This document shows positions 23,845 to 33,096 of a stretch of DNA of 64,000 nt, in pieces. Source of the DNA: Conexibacter sp. SYSU D00693. Its GTDB lineage: Bacteria > Actinomycetota > Thermoleophilia > Solirubrobacterales > Solirubrobacteraceae. The notes below the pieces were generated by a model, which made no database searches, was not told the origin of the DNA, and saw only the letters and a program-made list of their open reading frames with translations. The position numbers and the translations under genes were made by a program. The stretch is taken from NCBI RefSeq assembly GCF_017084525.1, contig NZ_CP070950.1, positions 3,534,001 through 3,598,000 on the forward strand, in the 5' to 3' direction. Numbering within the stretch: the first letter of the stretch is position 1; each line of letters opens with the position of its first letter.

Positions 23845-25645
23845 ACCGCGCGATCGGGTTCTCCAGGGTCCCCACGAGCTGGAGGGCGCCCGCCGGGTCG
23901 TCGAGGTCGACCATCTGGCGCGGGTCGCGCAGCTGGAGGCGGTTGAGGCAGGAGCGGGCGAAGGACGGGGCAAGGAGGTCGTGGGCCGCGAAGCGCTCCG
24001 CGAGCTCGGGATGGTCGTCCTGGTAGCCCTCGACGCACGCGCGCACCGCGGCCCAGAAGCCCTCCTGGTCCAGCGCGCCGTCGCGGTGCAGGACCGCCGC
24101 GAGGAAGCGCAGGAAGCAGTCGACGACGTCCGTGAAGATCGACAGGACCTTGAGCTCCTCGGGGACCTCGGCCTGGATTCGGCGCACCGCGTCCGGCACG
24201 TCGCGGGCGGGGTCCATGAGCACGACCTCCTCGGCGATGTCCTTCATGAGCACGCGCCGCGGGACGTCGTCCTCCAGCACGAGGATGAGGTTCTCGCCGT
24301 GGGGCATGAACACCAGCTCGTAGGCGAAGAAGCAGTGCAGGAGGGGGCGCAGGTAGGCGTGGAGGTACGCGCTCACCCACGCCCGCGCCGACAGCCCCGA
24401 CCGGCGGATGAGCGCGGCCGCCAGCGAGCGCCCGTCGCCGTCGGTGTGCAGCAGCGACGCCATCGTCGCCACCCGCTCGCGCTCGCCCAGCCGACCGGCC
24501 GGGCTCTCGCGCCACAGGCCAGCGAGCATCTTCGCGTAGGGCGCCTTGTCGCCCCCGGCGGGCGCGTAGACCGGCGTGCGGTAGCCGACCGCCGCCACCT
24601 CGCGCAGGACCTCGAACCGGCAGGTCTCGCGCAGCTCGCGGTCCCCCGCGACGAGCCGCGCGACCCAGTCGTTGATCGCCGGCGTGCCCTCCATGTAGGC
24701 CGCCGACAGCCCGCGCACGAAGCCCATGTTCACCACCGACATCGCGGTCTTCGTGTAGTGGCGCGACGGCGTGCCGGCGTTGAAGAACGTGCGGATGGAC
24801 TGCTGGGCGAGGTGGTCGTCCTCGCCCTCGCCGAGCAGCACGAGCCGGCGCTGCGCGACGTCCGCCGCGAAGGTCACCGCGAGCTTGTGGCGCCACTGCC
24901 ACGGGTGCACCGGGACCAGGACGTAGTCGGCGAGGTCGAGGCCCAGCTGGCGCAGCGTCGCCGCGAAGCGCCCCAGCAGGTCCGGCCCGAGCTCGGCCGC
25001 GAAGAAGCGCTCCTCGTCCACGTCGGCGCTGAACGCCGCCACGGAGCAGTCGCGGTGCGCGGCGACCCAGAGCAGCCGCACGGGCCGCCCCGCCTCCGGG
25101 GCGAAGCGCGCGAAGTCCTCGACGTCCCAGCCGATGCGGCCGCTGTTGGCCACGAAGCACGGGTGGCCCTCGACCATCCGCGACTCGATCGTCTGGAAGT
25201 CCGCGCCGGCGAGCTGCTCGGCGCTCAGCGGCGCGCGCCCCAGCCGGAAGGCCAGCGCCGACAGCGTCGCCGACAGCTCTTCGAGGTAGACGCCCAGGCG
25301 CGCGTCGTCCTCCAGCCCCAGCGACGTGCGCAGGTCGACGGCGAGCTGCAGGACGTCCGGCGCCTGCTCCTCCCCGCCGGCCACCCGGACGACCGACGCC
25401 GGGTCCACGAGCCAGTGCTCGAGGGCCAGCACGTCGGCGGTGAAGCGCCAGGTCGCCTCCCCGCCGTCGCTCCGCACCACGTAGGCGCCCCCGCCCTCGG
25501 CGACCGGCTCGACGAGCAGCTCGTGGGCGAACTCCGCCAGCGCCTTGGCGGCCAGGTGGCGGGTGGCCCGGGCCCACAGGTCGGGGCGCAGGTGGGCGAC
25601 GGCCTCCTGCTCCAGGACGGGCGGCGGGGCGGCGTCGAGCGTCAT
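23813..25645 (-). CDS. desD: NIS siderophore synthetase, IucA/IucC family (DesD-like)
   Basis: A 610-residue enzyme that condenses hydroxamate monomers into a macrocyclic siderophore by ATP-dependent amide formation. Family blocks visible: HPCFVANSGRIGWD, VHPWQWRHKL, SRHYTKTAMSVVNMG (ATP-binding region), FMPHGENLILVLEDD and MKDIAEEVVLMD. Start ATG 25645 overlaps the desC stop in ATGA. The native C-terminus probably ends near ENPIARWW; the last residues (KVPGTFHP) are read from the palindromic repeat at 23818-23844. Length is slightly above the usual 590. Last gene of the des operon. Confidence 0.9.
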   Translation of the reverse strand: MTLDAAPPPVLEQEAVAHLRPDLWARATRHLAAKALAEFAHELLVEPVAEGGGAYVVRSDGGEATWRFTADVLALEHWLVDPASVVRVAGGEEQAPDVLQLAVDLRTSLGLEDDARLGVYLEELSATLSALAFRLGRAPLSAEQLAGADFQTIESRMVEGHPCFVANSGRIGWDVEDFARFAPEAGRPVRLLWVAAHRDCSVAAFSADVDEERFFAAELGPDLLGRFAATLRQLGLDLADYVLVPVHPWQWRHKLAVTFAADVAQRRLVLLGEGEDDHLAQQSIRTFFNAGTPSRHYTKTAMSVVNMGFVRGLSAAYMEGTPAINDWVARLVAGDRELRETCRFEVLREVAAVGYRTPVYAPAGGDKAPYAKMLAGLWRESPAGRLGERERVATMASLLHTDGDGRSLAAALIRRSGLSARAWVSAYLHAYLRPLLHCFFAYELVFMPHGENLILVLEDDVPRRVLMKDIAEEVVLMDPARDVPDAVRRIQAEVPEELKVLSIFTDVVDCFLRFLAAVLHRDGALDQEGFWAAVRACVEGYQDDHPELAERFAAHDLLAPSFARSCLNRLQLRDPRQMVDLDDPAGALQLVGTLENPIARWWKVPGTFHP

Positions 25646-26196
25646 CGGGTGGCCTCCTCGAAGGCGGTGCGGGTGCACACGCTCAGCAGCGCGCGCTTGT
25701 CGGGCAGCTGGACGACGCGCAGCTCGCGGAAGCCGACCGCGGCGTTCAGCCGGTGGATCGCGGTGTTCTCGGCGTCGGGCTCGACGACGACCCGCGCGAC
25801 GGCGGGGTCCTCGAAGCACCACGCCATCACCGCGCGCATCGCGGTGCGCGTGAAGCCGTGGACCGGCGTGTCGGTCGGTGCGACGAGGACGTGCATCCCG
25901 AGGTCGCCCTCCTGGACGTCGTACGCGTCGCCGACCGGCGCGTGGGCCGGGTCGTAGCGCTCGGCGAGCACCGCGGGCTCGCCGTCGGCCAGGCCGATCG
26001 CCGCGTCGTGGTGCGCCGACGCGGCGATCTGGACGTACTCCGCGCGCACCGCCGCGACGTCGGCGTCCTGCATGAGCCAGAAGCGCGCCTTGGGATGGGT
26101 CACCCAGCGGTGCAGCAGCTCTGCGTCGGCGTCCGGATCGACCGGCCGGAACGCGAACCGGACCGCGACGGGTGGAAGGTGCCTGGCACCTTTCAT
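25642..26196 (-). CDS. desC: GNAT acyltransferase of hydroxamate siderophore synthesis (DesC-like)
   Basis: A 184-residue GNAT-fold enzyme of the IucB/RhbD/AlcB type, which N-acylates N-hydroxylysine or N-hydroxycadaverine. HRWVTHPKARFWLMQD near the start, GMHVLVAP in the core and RVVVEPDAENTAIHRLNAAVGF (acyl-CoA pocket) are typical. Start ATG 26196 overlaps the desB stop in ATGA. Codons 2-8 (KGARHLP) fall inside the palindrome at 26171-26197, so the N-terminus is partly repeat-derived. Confidence 0.88.
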   Translation of the reverse strand: MKGARHLPPVAVRFAFRPVDPDADAELLHRWVTHPKARFWLMQDADVAAVRAEYVQIAASAHHDAAIGLADGEPAVLAERYDPAHAPVGDAYDVQEGDLGMHVLVAPTDTPVHGFTRTAMRAVMAWCFEDPAVARVVVEPDAENTAIHRLNAAVGFRELRVVQLPDKRALLSVCTRTAFEEATR

Positions 26197-26197
26197 C
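26171..26197. repeat. Palindrome GGTGCC-T-GGCACC at the desB/desC junction
   Basis: Arms GGTGGAAGGTGCC (26171-26183) and GGCACCTTTCATC (26185-26197) around a central T, with two mismatched positions near the outer ends. It overlaps the desC start (26194-26196) and the desB stop (26193-26195); the translation overlap survives and the repeat became the first codons of desC. Confidence 0.85.
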
Positions 26198-27509
26198 CGA
26201 TCGCCTCCGCCAGCGGGCGCTGCGGCGCCCCGAAGCGCTGCATCGCGATGCGCTCCTCCACGGGGTAGACCTCACGGCCGAGCAGCGCGCGGATGATGGT
26301 GCTGTTGCGGTGCGCGCCCATGCCGAGGTCGGGCGCGACGAAGCCGTGGGTGTGCAGCTCGGCGTTCTGGACGAAGACCCGCGGCCCCTCCGCCTGCACG
26401 GTGTAGTCCTCGCGCACCGCGTAGCGCCCCCGGCCGTCCCAGGCGATCCGGTCGCGGATCGGCTCCAGGAACGCCGGGACGTCGTAGCGGTAGCCCGTGG
26501 CGAGGACCAGCGCGTCGGCCTCGAGCCCGATGCGCTCCCCGGTCTCGCCGTGCAGCAGGTCGAGCGCGACGCGCCCGTAGGCGTCGCGCCGCGCCGCCTC
26601 GAGCGCGGTGCCCGTCAGCAGCAGCGGCACCCGCCGGCCCTGCACGCGCCGGCGGTGCAGCTCGTCGAAGACCTCGTCGATGAGCGCGGCGTCGATGCCC
26701 TTGTACAACGGCGCCTGCTGGGCGACCACGCCGTCGCGGACGGCCTCCGGGAGCGCGTGCACGTAGCGCGCGTACTCCGGCGAGGTCAGCTCGAGCGTGA
26801 GCTTCGTGTACTCGAGCGGGAAGAAGCGCGGCGAGCGCGTGAGCCACACGAGCTCCTGCTCGTCGTCCATCCGCCCGAGCAGGTCGAGGAAGACCTCGGC
26901 CGCGCTCTGCCCGCCGCCGACCAGGACGACGGACCGCTGGGCGGCGAGCCGGTCGCGCGCCGGCAGGTAGCCCGCGGTGTGGACCGCCACCTCCTCGTCG
27001 AGCCCGTCGCAGCCCGGGGGCACGTGCGGCACCGTCCCGACGCCGAGGACGAGGGTGCGCGCGCGCAGGACCTCGTCCGCCCCCGTCGCCCGGTCGACCG
27101 CCCGCACGACGTGCGCGTCCTCGCGGGCGTCGTGCTCCACCGCGACCACCTCGCGGCCGAAGCGCAGCGAGCGCAGGCGGCCCGCCGCCCAGCGGCAGTA
27201 GTCGTCGTACTCGGTGCGCAGCGGCTGGAAGCGCTCGCGGATGTAGAAGCCGTAGAGCGTCCCGGTCTCCTTGAGCCAGTTGAGGAAGGAGAACGGCGAC
27301 GTCGGGTCGGCCAGCGAGACGAGGTCGGCGAGGAACGGCACCTGCAGCGTGCTCGTCTCGAGCAGCATGCCCGGGTGCCAGGCGAACTGGGCCTCGCGCT
27401 CGAGGAAGACGCAGTCGAGCTCCTCCAGCGGCTCGGTCAGGCAGGCCAGGCCGAGGTTGAACGGGCCGATGCCGACCCCGGCCACGTCATGGACGTGCGC
27501 GGCGCTCAC
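26193..27509 (-). CDS. desB: L-lysine/cadaverine N-hydroxylase (DesB-like monooxygenase)
   Basis: A 438-residue FAD/NADPH-dependent N-hydroxylating monooxygenase. GVGIGPFNLGLACL (residues 11-24) is the FAD-binding GxGPxN motif, VVLVGGGQSAAEVFLDL the NADPH-binding GGGQSA motif, and LVLATGYRYDVP the ATGY motif. Start GTG 27509 overlaps the desA stop in GTGA and is preferred over the long upstream frame. In desferrioxamine synthesis it hydroxylates cadaverine before acylation; the preceding decarboxylase supports cadaverine. Confidence 0.92.
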   Translation of the reverse strand: MSAAHVHDVAGVGIGPFNLGLACLTEPLEELDCVFLEREAQFAWHPGMLLETSTLQVPFLADLVSLADPTSPFSFLNWLKETGTLYGFYIRERFQPLRTEYDDYCRWAAGRLRSLRFGREVVAVEHDAREDAHVVRAVDRATGADEVLRARTLVLGVGTVPHVPPGCDGLDEEVAVHTAGYLPARDRLAAQRSVVLVGGGQSAAEVFLDLLGRMDDEQELVWLTRSPRFFPLEYTKLTLELTSPEYARYVHALPEAVRDGVVAQQAPLYKGIDAALIDEVFDELHRRRVQGRRVPLLLTGTALEAARRDAYGRVALDLLHGETGERIGLEADALVLATGYRYDVPAFLEPIRDRIAWDGRGRYAVREDYTVQAEGPRVFVQNAELHTHGFVAPDLGMGAHRNSTIIRALLGREVYPVEERIAMQRFGAPQRPLAEAIG

Positions 27510-28969
27510 GCCGCCACCTCCTCGACCGCCGCCGCGCCGTGCCCGGCGAAGGCCGCCGCCTCCTGCGCCACGAGGTCGAGCACCTCGGCGAGGTCGTCGA
27601 CCGTCGTCTGCGGGTTGAGCAGCGTGAGCTTGAGCCACTGCCCACCCCCGACCGTCGTCGCCGCCACGACCGCGGCGCCCGCCGCCATGAGCGCCTCGCG
27701 CGCGTGGCGCTGCGCGGCGTCGTCCGCGCCGCGTACGCGGAAGACCAGCGTGCTCAGCGCGGGCGCGACGGCGACGTCGAAGCGGGGGTCGTCCGCGAGC
27801 AGCGCGTGGCCCTCGCGGGCGAGGTCGCACACCTGGTCGAACAGCTCGCCGACCCCCTCGGCGCCCAGCGTGCGCAGGGTGAGCCAGAGCTTCAGCGCGT
27901 CGAAGCGCCGCGTCGTCTGCAGGCTCTTGTCCACCTGGTTGGGGACCTGCGCGCTCGCCGGGTTGAGGTAGTCGGCGTGGTGGGTGACGTGGCCGAGCTT
28001 GGCCCCGTCGCGCACGAGCAGCGCGCTGGAGCTGATGGGCTGGAAGAACGACTTGTGGAAGTCGACGGTGACCGAGTCGGCGCGCTCGACGCCGTCGAGC
28101 AGGGCGCGGCGCCGGGGCGAGACGAGCAGCCCGCAGCCGTAGGCGGCATCGACGTGCAACCACGTCCCGGCGTCCGCGCAGGCGTCGGCCACCTCGTGCA
28201 GCGGGTCGATCGAGCCGAAGTCCGTCGTCCCCGCCGTGGCGACCACCGCCATCGGGTGCAGCCCGTAGCGCGCGCAGCGCTCGAGCTCCTCGCGCAGGGC
28301 CGCGGGGTCCATCCGGAACGCGTCGTCGCAGGCGACCGGGACGACCGCGTGCTTGCCCAGACCGAGCAGGTCGGCGGACTTCGCGACGCTGAAGTGCCCG
28401 ACCTCGGAGACCAGGACGCGCAGGCGGCCGAGGTGCCAGCCCGCGGCCAGCGCCTCGTCGCGGGCCAGGTGCAGGCCCTGGAGGTTGGACTGCGAGCCGC
28501 CGCTGGTGAAGATCCCGTCGGCGGCCTCGCCGAAACCGGCGCGCGCGGCGGCCCAGTCGACGAGCCGGCGCTCGATGAGCGTGGCGCCGGCGCTCTGGTC
28601 CCACGTGTCCAGCGACGAGTTGACCGGGGCGAGGATCGTCTCGGCCAGCAGCGCCGGGATCGCCACGGGGCAGTTGAGGTGGGCCAGGTAGCGCGGGTGG
28701 TGGAACCACACGGCGTCGCGCAGGTAGAGGCGCTCGACCTCGTCCAGCGCGGCGTCGAGCGAGCGCACCGGGCGGTCGAGGTCGACGGCCGCGACGGCGG
28801 GCTCGAGGTCGTCCGGGGTGGCGCCCGAGAAGGGCGCGTCGACGGCCTGGACGGTGGAGGCGACGCGGTCGGCGCCGCGGGTCACGGCGCGCAGGTAGTG
28901 CTCGGCGGAGTGGGACCCGAGCAGCGCCGGCGGGGCGAACCGCGGGCGGGATGCAGGAGAGGCGGACAC
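27506..28969 (-). CDS. desA: PLP-dependent amino-acid decarboxylase, lysine decarboxylase type (DesA-like)
   Basis: A 487-residue group II decarboxylase that would produce cadaverine from lysine. Key segments: PVNSSLDTWDQSAGATLIER, TSGGSQSNLQGL, LHVDAAYGCG (PLP ring aspartate) and TVDFHKSFFQP with the Schiff-base lysine near residue 300. I place the start at GTG 28969, not the in-frame ATG 28981, because the SD-like GGAGGAG lies inside codons 1-3 of the ATG version and five bases upstream of the GTG. First gene of desABCD; a DtxR-like box at 28990-29008 overlaps the promoter region. Substrate could be diaminobutyrate in other homologues, but context favours lysine. Confidence 0.9.
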   Translation of the reverse strand: MSASPASRPRFAPPALLGSHSAEHYLRAVTRGADRVASTVQAVDAPFSGATPDDLEPAVAAVDLDRPVRSLDAALDEVERLYLRDAVWFHHPRYLAHLNCPVAIPALLAETILAPVNSSLDTWDQSAGATLIERRLVDWAAARAGFGEAADGIFTSGGSQSNLQGLHLARDEALAAGWHLGRLRVLVSEVGHFSVAKSADLLGLGKHAVVPVACDDAFRMDPAALREELERCARYGLHPMAVVATAGTTDFGSIDPLHEVADACADAGTWLHVDAAYGCGLLVSPRRRALLDGVERADSVTVDFHKSFFQPISSSALLVRDGAKLGHVTHHADYLNPASAQVPNQVDKSLQTTRRFDALKLWLTLRTLGAEGVGELFDQVCDLAREGHALLADDPRFDVAVAPALSTLVFRVRGADDAAQRHAREALMAAGAAVVAATTVGGGQWLKLTLLNPQTTVDDLAEVLDLVAQEAAAFAGHGAAAVEEVAA

Positions 28970-28971
28970 AC

Positions 28972-28978
28972 TCTCCTC
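28972..28978 (-). promoter_or_regulatory. Ribosome binding site that decides the desA start
   Basis: On the minus strand GGAGGAG is followed by AGT and then GTG (28969). The ATG at 28981 overlaps this motif and would have no ribosome binding site of its own. Confidence 0.6.
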
Positions 28979-28989
28979 CATAACCCGAG

Positions 28990-29008
28990 TTAGGGCACCC
29001 TAACCACT
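28990..29008 (-). promoter_or_regulatory. DtxR/IdeR-like iron box upstream of desA
   Basis: Read on the minus strand the 19-mer is AGTGGTTAGGGTGCCCTAA, matching the DtxR/IdeR consensus TTAGGTTAGGCTAACCTAA at 13 of 19 positions by my count; an inner symmetric GTTAGGG/CCCTAAC is perfect. It lies 21 bp upstream of the proposed desA start. Iron-loaded DtxR-family repressors silence siderophore genes from such sites, so the des operon should be induced by iron shortage. Confidence 0.75.
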
Positions 29009-29037
29009 GAGTGATCAGGGTGCCCGCGTGCGGACAG

Positions 29038-30063
29038 CTACTGCGGCTGGACGACCTTCGTGGCGGGGTCGCCGTCGATCGCCGCCTGCAGCGTGTCGAG
29101 CTCGTTGTCCAGCAGCCAGGGCAGGCTCAGCGGGCTCGAGTAGCCCAGCGCGCCCGAGAACTGGTCGCCCAGGTCGAGGTAGACGATCCGGTCGTCCTTG
29201 AGCGCCTGCAGGCGCCGCATGACCTTGTTGGCCTCGATGTCCTTCTCCGGGCCGAACATGACCACGAGGTCCTGGTCCATGAGCCGGAACTGCTCCTGGC
29301 TGAACTCCGTGTAGAACGACTTGCCGGCCAGCTCGTCGACCTTCGCCGGGGTCTTCAGCCCGAGGTCGGCGAAGAAGCGGCTGCGGGTGTCGGCCGACGC
29401 GTAGGCGCCGTAGCCGTCGGGCCCGCCGTAGGCGAGGATCGCGTCCTTGCCCTCGAACTCCGGGTGCTCCTCGCGCGCCGCGGCGAACTTCGCCTTGACC
29501 TCGGTGATGACCTCGTCGGCCCGCTGGTCACGGCCCAGCGCCTTGGCGATGAGCTTGAGCTGCGCGTCCCACGGCATGCCGAAGTCGATGAAGTCGCCGC
29601 TCTGGGCGATCGTCGGCGCGATCTTCGAGAGGCGCTCGTAGTCGGCCTTCTGCATGCCGGTGTTCAGGGCGATGATCAGGTCGGGACGCCGGGCGGCGAC
29701 CGACTCGTAGTTGATCTCCTGGCCGCCGATCGACGGGATGTCGGTCGGGAAGTCCTTCGCCCACGGGCGCTTGCGCCAGTCGTAGCCGCCGAGGAAGTCG
29801 CGGGTGCCCACCGGCGTCACGCCGAGGGCCAGGACGGCGTCGAGCTCCGTGTAGCCCACGACGACCACGCGCTTGGGCTCGGAGGGCACCTCGGTGGTGC
29901 CGAACTTGTGCTTGACGGAGACGGGGAACGACGCCGTCGCCGCGCTCTCGCTGGTCGCGGCGCCGGTCGAGGACGCGCTGTCCTCGTCGTCGCCGCACGC
30001 GGCGAGCCCGAGGGCGAGCACGAGGGCGGCCACGAGCGCGAACGCGCGGGTGATGGTCTTCAT
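29038..30063 (-). CDS. Iron-siderophore ABC transporter substrate-binding lipoprotein
   Basis: A 341-residue lipoprotein. Signal peptide with lipobox LALGLAAC (lipid-modified Cys near residue 23), followed by an acidic/Ser-Ala linker. The body is a type III periplasmic-binding fold (FhuD/FepB): PKRVVVVGYTELDAVLALGV, PDLIIALNTG, and TLQAAIDGDP at the end. It captures the ferric siderophore outside the membrane and hands it to the permeases encoded upstream. Fourth gene of the transport unit; a 28 bp gap separates it from the ATPase gene. Desferrioxamine-type ligand is inferred from des genes next door. Confidence 0.93.
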   Translation of the reverse strand: MKTITRAFALVAALVLALGLAACGDDEDSASSTGAATSESAATASFPVSVKHKFGTTEVPSEPKRVVVVGYTELDAVLALGVTPVGTRDFLGGYDWRKRPWAKDFPTDIPSIGGQEINYESVAARRPDLIIALNTGMQKADYERLSKIAPTIAQSGDFIDFGMPWDAQLKLIAKALGRDQRADEVITEVKAKFAAAREEHPEFEGKDAILAYGGPDGYGAYASADTRSRFFADLGLKTPAKVDELAGKSFYTEFSQEQFRLMDQDLVVMFGPEKDIEANKVMRRLQALKDDRIVYLDLGDQFSGALGYSSPLSLPWLLDNELDTLQAAIDGDPATKVVQPQ

Positions 30064-30091
30064 GGGTGGGGTCCTCCTGGGGTTCTCGAGG

Positions 30092-30931
30092 TCAGGCGGC
30101 CGGGGTGCTCGCGCGGGCCGGCTCCGGGGTGGAGCGGGCCTCGCGCTCGCGGCGGCCGAGGGGCAGGCAGAGGGGGGTGCCGGTCACGGGGTCCTCGACG
30201 ACCTGCGCGGGCAGGCCGAGGACCTCCCGGACGAACGTCTCGTCCACGACGTCGCGCGGCGCGCCCGCGACGTGGACGCGTCCCTCGCGCAGCGCGACGA
30301 GGTGGTCGGCGTAGCGGCAGGCCTGGTTGAGGTCGTGCAGGACCATCACGACGGTCCGGCCGTGCCGGGCGACGAGGTCGTGCAGCAGGTCGAGGACGTC
30401 GATCTGGTGGGCGAGGTCGAGGAACGTCGTCGGCTCGTCGAGCAGCAGGACCTCGGTCTCCTGCGCGAGCGTCATGGCGATCCACGCCCGCTGGCGCTGG
30501 CCACCGGAGAGCTCGTCGACCGCCCGGTCGCGCAGGTCGGCCATGGCCGTCGCCTCGAGCGCGTGACGGACCGCCGCCTCGTCGGCGGGCGACCACTGGC
30601 GCAGGAGCGTCTGGTGGGGGTGGCGGCCCCGGGCGACGAGGTCCTCGACCTGCAGCCCGTCGGGCGCCACCGGCGACTGGGGCAGGATCCCGAGGCGCTT
30701 GGCGACGTCCTTGGTCGGCTGCTCGCTGATCGCCCTGCCGTCGAGCAGGACGGTGCCCCGCTTGGGCTTGAGCAGGCGGGCCAGCGCCTTGAGCAGCGTC
30801 GACTTGCCGCAGCCGTTGGCCCCGACGATCGCCGTGACCTGCCCGCGGGGGATCTCCAGGTCGAGGTCGTGGACCACGTCGCGGTCCTCGTAGGCGACGG
30901 TCAGGCGCTCGGCGCGCAGCGGCGCGGTCAT
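30092..30931 (-). CDS. Iron-siderophore ABC transporter ATP-binding protein
   Basis: A 279-residue ATPase of the FecE/FhuC type. Walker [15 protein letters not shown] (about residues 38-50), ABC signature [13 protein letters not shown], Walker [17 protein letters not shown], and the H-loop MVLHDLNQA are all intact. Start ATG 30931 overlaps the upstream permease stop in ATGA. It energises import of the ferric siderophore. Confidence 0.94.
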   Translation of the reverse strand: MTAPLRAERLTVAYEDRDVVHDLDLEIPRGQVTAIVGANGCGKSTLLKALARLLKPKRGTVLLDGRAISEQPTKDVAKRLGILPQSPVAPDGLQVEDLVARGRHPHQTLLRQWSPADEAAVRHALEATAMADLRDRAVDELSGGQRQRAWIAMTLAQETEVLLLDEPTTFLDLAHQIDVLDLLHDLVARHGRTVVMVLHDLNQACRYADHLVALREGRVHVAGAPRDVVDETFVREVLGLPAQVVEDPVTGTPLCLPLGRREREARSTPEPARASTPAA

Positions 30932-31983
30932 CCCGTGACCCCCAGGCGGTTGGCGCGGCTCAGGAGGTACAGGAAGTACGGGGCCGCGATGATCGACGTG
31001 ACGATGCCCACCGGGATCTCGTCCGGCGAGAACAGCAGGCGCCCGGCGGTGTCGGCGACGCAGACGAGCGTCGCCCCCACCAGGGCCGCGACCGGCAGCA
31101 CGCTCAGCGGCGTGACCGACCGGGTGAGGCGCCGCGCGATGTGCGGCGCGATGAAGGCGGTGAAGGCGATCGGGCCGCCCGCCGCCACGGCGACGCCGAC
31201 GAGCACGAGGGCGATGAGCAGCAGGCCGAGCCGCTGGCGCTCGACGTTCGCGCCCAGCGCGCGGGCGACCTCGTCGCCGAGCTGCAGGACCTGGAGCTGG
31301 CGGGCGAGCAGGAGCGCGAGCGGCACGAGCACGGCGACCGTCCCGAGCAGCGGCCAGACGTGGTCCCAGTCGCGGCCGTTGAGCGAGCCGACGATCCAGA
31401 TGTAGGCCAGCGCGGCGTCGAGGACCTGGCCCTGCGTGAGCACCCAGGCGATGCCGGCCTGCAGGACCGCGGCCACGCCGATGCCGACGAGCACCAGGCG
31501 ATAGCCCTGCATCCCGTTGCGCCACGCCAGCGCGTACAGCACGACGCCGGCGACGAGCGCACCGGCCAGCGCGGCGCCCGGGACCGCGTACGTCGCGGTC
31601 GAGTCGAACAGGACGATGAACGACACCGCCGCGAGCGCCGCGCCGTGCGAGACGCCGATGATGTCCGGCGCCACGAGCGGGTTGCGCGAGATGTCCTGGA
31701 AGATCGCCCCGGCGACGCCGAGCGCGACGCCGATGAGCAGCGCCACGAGCGCGCGCGGCAGGCGCAGGTCGACGACGACGAAGCTCGTCGCCTCGTCGCC
31801 GGCGCCGACGAGCGCCTTGAGGACGTCCAGCGGCGCGATGTCGAGCTCGCCTCGGCCGACGTCGACCGTGAGGGCCGCCAGCATCGCGACGGTCAGGGCG
31901 GCACCGACCACGACCGCGCGCGGCTCGAAGCGCAGCGACAGCGGCCCGCGGCGCAGGGCGACCTTGTGGGCGCGGGCGCTCAC
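30928..31983 (-). CDS. Iron-siderophore ABC permease (FecCD type), second subunit
   Basis: A 351-residue permease with about nine or ten TM helices. [20 protein letters not shown] near the start, [19 protein letters not shown] (the conserved G-x-x-P-L region) and [22 protein letters not shown] at the end define the FecCD family. GTG 31983 overlaps the stop of the first permease, so translation is coupled. Forms a heterodimer with the other permease. Confidence 0.93.
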   Translation of the reverse strand: MSARAHKVALRRGPLSLRFEPRAVVVGAALTVAMLAALTVDVGRGELDIAPLDVLKALVGAGDEATSFVVVDLRLPRALVALLIGVALGVAGAIFQDISRNPLVAPDIIGVSHGAALAAVSFIVLFDSTATYAVPGAALAGALVAGVVLYALAWRNGMQGYRLVLVGIGVAAVLQAGIAWVLTQGQVLDAALAYIWIVGSLNGRDWDHVWPLLGTVAVLVPLALLLARQLQVLQLGDEVARALGANVERQRLGLLLIALVLVGVAVAAGGPIAFTAFIAPHIARRLTRSVTPLSVLPVAALVGATLVCVADTAGRLLFSPDEIPVGIVTSIIAAPYFLYLLSRANRLGVTG

Positions 31984-33041
31984 AGCTCGCTGAGCCTCCG
32001 GCGGCGCACGAGCCAGATGAAGAACGGCGCGCCGATGAGCGCGGTGATGATCCCGACCTCGAGCTCGTCGGGACGCGAGACGACGCGGCCGGCGACGTCG
32101 CCGACGAGCAGGAGCGTGGCGCCGAGGACGATGCTGAACGGGATGACCCAGCGGTAGTCGGGGCCGACCAGGGCGCGGGCGACGTGCGGGACGGTGAGGC
32201 CGACGAAGCCGATGGGACCCGCTGCGGCGACCGCGCCGCCGGCGAGCAGGACGAACCCGAGGGCAGCCCAACCGCGCGAGCGGTCGACGTGGTGGCCGAG
32301 GGACCGGGCGACCTCGTCGCCCATCGCCAGCGCGTTGAGCGAGCGGCCGCACAGCAGGGCGATCGCCAGGCCGGTGAGCATGAACGGCGCGACCGCGGTC
32401 AGCACCTCGGTGTCGCGGCCGGCGATCGAGCCGACGATCCAGAAGCGGAACTCGTCGAGCGTCTGGGCGTCGAAGACGAGGATCGCGCTCGTGAGCGCGG
32501 TGAGCAGGGCGGTGAGCACCGCGCCGGCGAGCGCGAGCTTGACGGGCGTCGCGCCGCCGCGACCGGTCGCCCCGAGCAGGTAGACGAGGACCGACGCGAG
32601 CGCCGCGCCCAGCAGGGCGAAGCCGGCGTAGGCGACCGGCGCGCTGATGCCCAGCACGCTGATGGCGGCGACGACGGACAGCGCGGCGCCGGAGTTGATG
32701 CCCAGGATCTGCGGCTCGGCCAGCGGGTTGCGCGTGACGCCCTGCATCAGCGCGCCGGCGGCACCGAGCGCGCCGCCGACGAGCACGCCGAGCTCCGTGC
32801 GCGGGATGCGCAGGTCGTGGACGATCGCGTGGGCGTCGGTGTCGTCGCGCGAGACGAGCGCCTCCCACACCTCGCGCAGCGGGATGTCCAGCGAGCCGAT
32901 GGCCAGCGAGGCGGCGCACGCGGCGAGCAGGACGACCAGCGCGGCGGCCAGGCCGGCGGTCCGCGCGCCGGGGGACCGCAGCAGCGCCCCGGTGCGCGGG
33001 CGGGCGACGGACGGCGTGGTGGTCGGGGCGGCGACGGCCAT
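31980..33041 (-). CDS. Iron-siderophore ABC permease (FecCD type), first subunit
   Basis: A 353-residue permease, first gene of the transport unit. [37 protein letters not shown] and [20 protein letters not shown] mark the FecCD family. It shares the family pattern but not close identity with the following permease, as in typical heterodimers. Two DtxR-like boxes precede it. Confidence 0.93.
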   Translation of the reverse strand: MAVAAPTTTPSVARPRTGALLRSPGARTAGLAAALVVLLAACAASLAIGSLDIPLREVWEALVSRDDTDAHAIVHDLRIPRTELGVLVGGALGAAGALMQGVTRNPLAEPQILGINSGAALSVVAAISVLGISAPVAYAGFALLGAALASVLVYLLGATGRGGATPVKLALAGAVLTALLTALTSAILVFDAQTLDEFRFWIVGSIAGRDTEVLTAVAPFMLTGLAIALLCGRSLNALAMGDEVARSLGHHVDRSRGWAALGFVLLAGGAVAAAGPIGFVGLTVPHVARALVGPDYRWVIPFSIVLGATLLLVGDVAGRVVSRPDELEVGIITALIGAPFFIWLVRRRRLSEL

Positions 33042-33064
33042 CGAGGGCGGCGCGACCAGGGACC

Positions 33065-33083
33065 GGTGCTTCGGGTGCCCTAA
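33065..33083. promoter_or_regulatory. Second, weaker DtxR-like box
   Basis: The 19-mer GGTGCTTCGGGTGCCCTAA matches the DtxR consensus at 11 of 19 by my count and shares GGGTGCCCTAA with the desA box. Located 24 bp before the permease start. Confidence 0.4.
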
Positions 33084-33096
33084 GTCGCAGCGCCCG

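Noticed and set aside
28990-29008. DesA operator treated as a member of the GGTGCC palindrome family
   Set aside because: The GGGTGCCC core is similar, but the TTAGG/CCTAA ends and consensus match make a DtxR site the better explanation.
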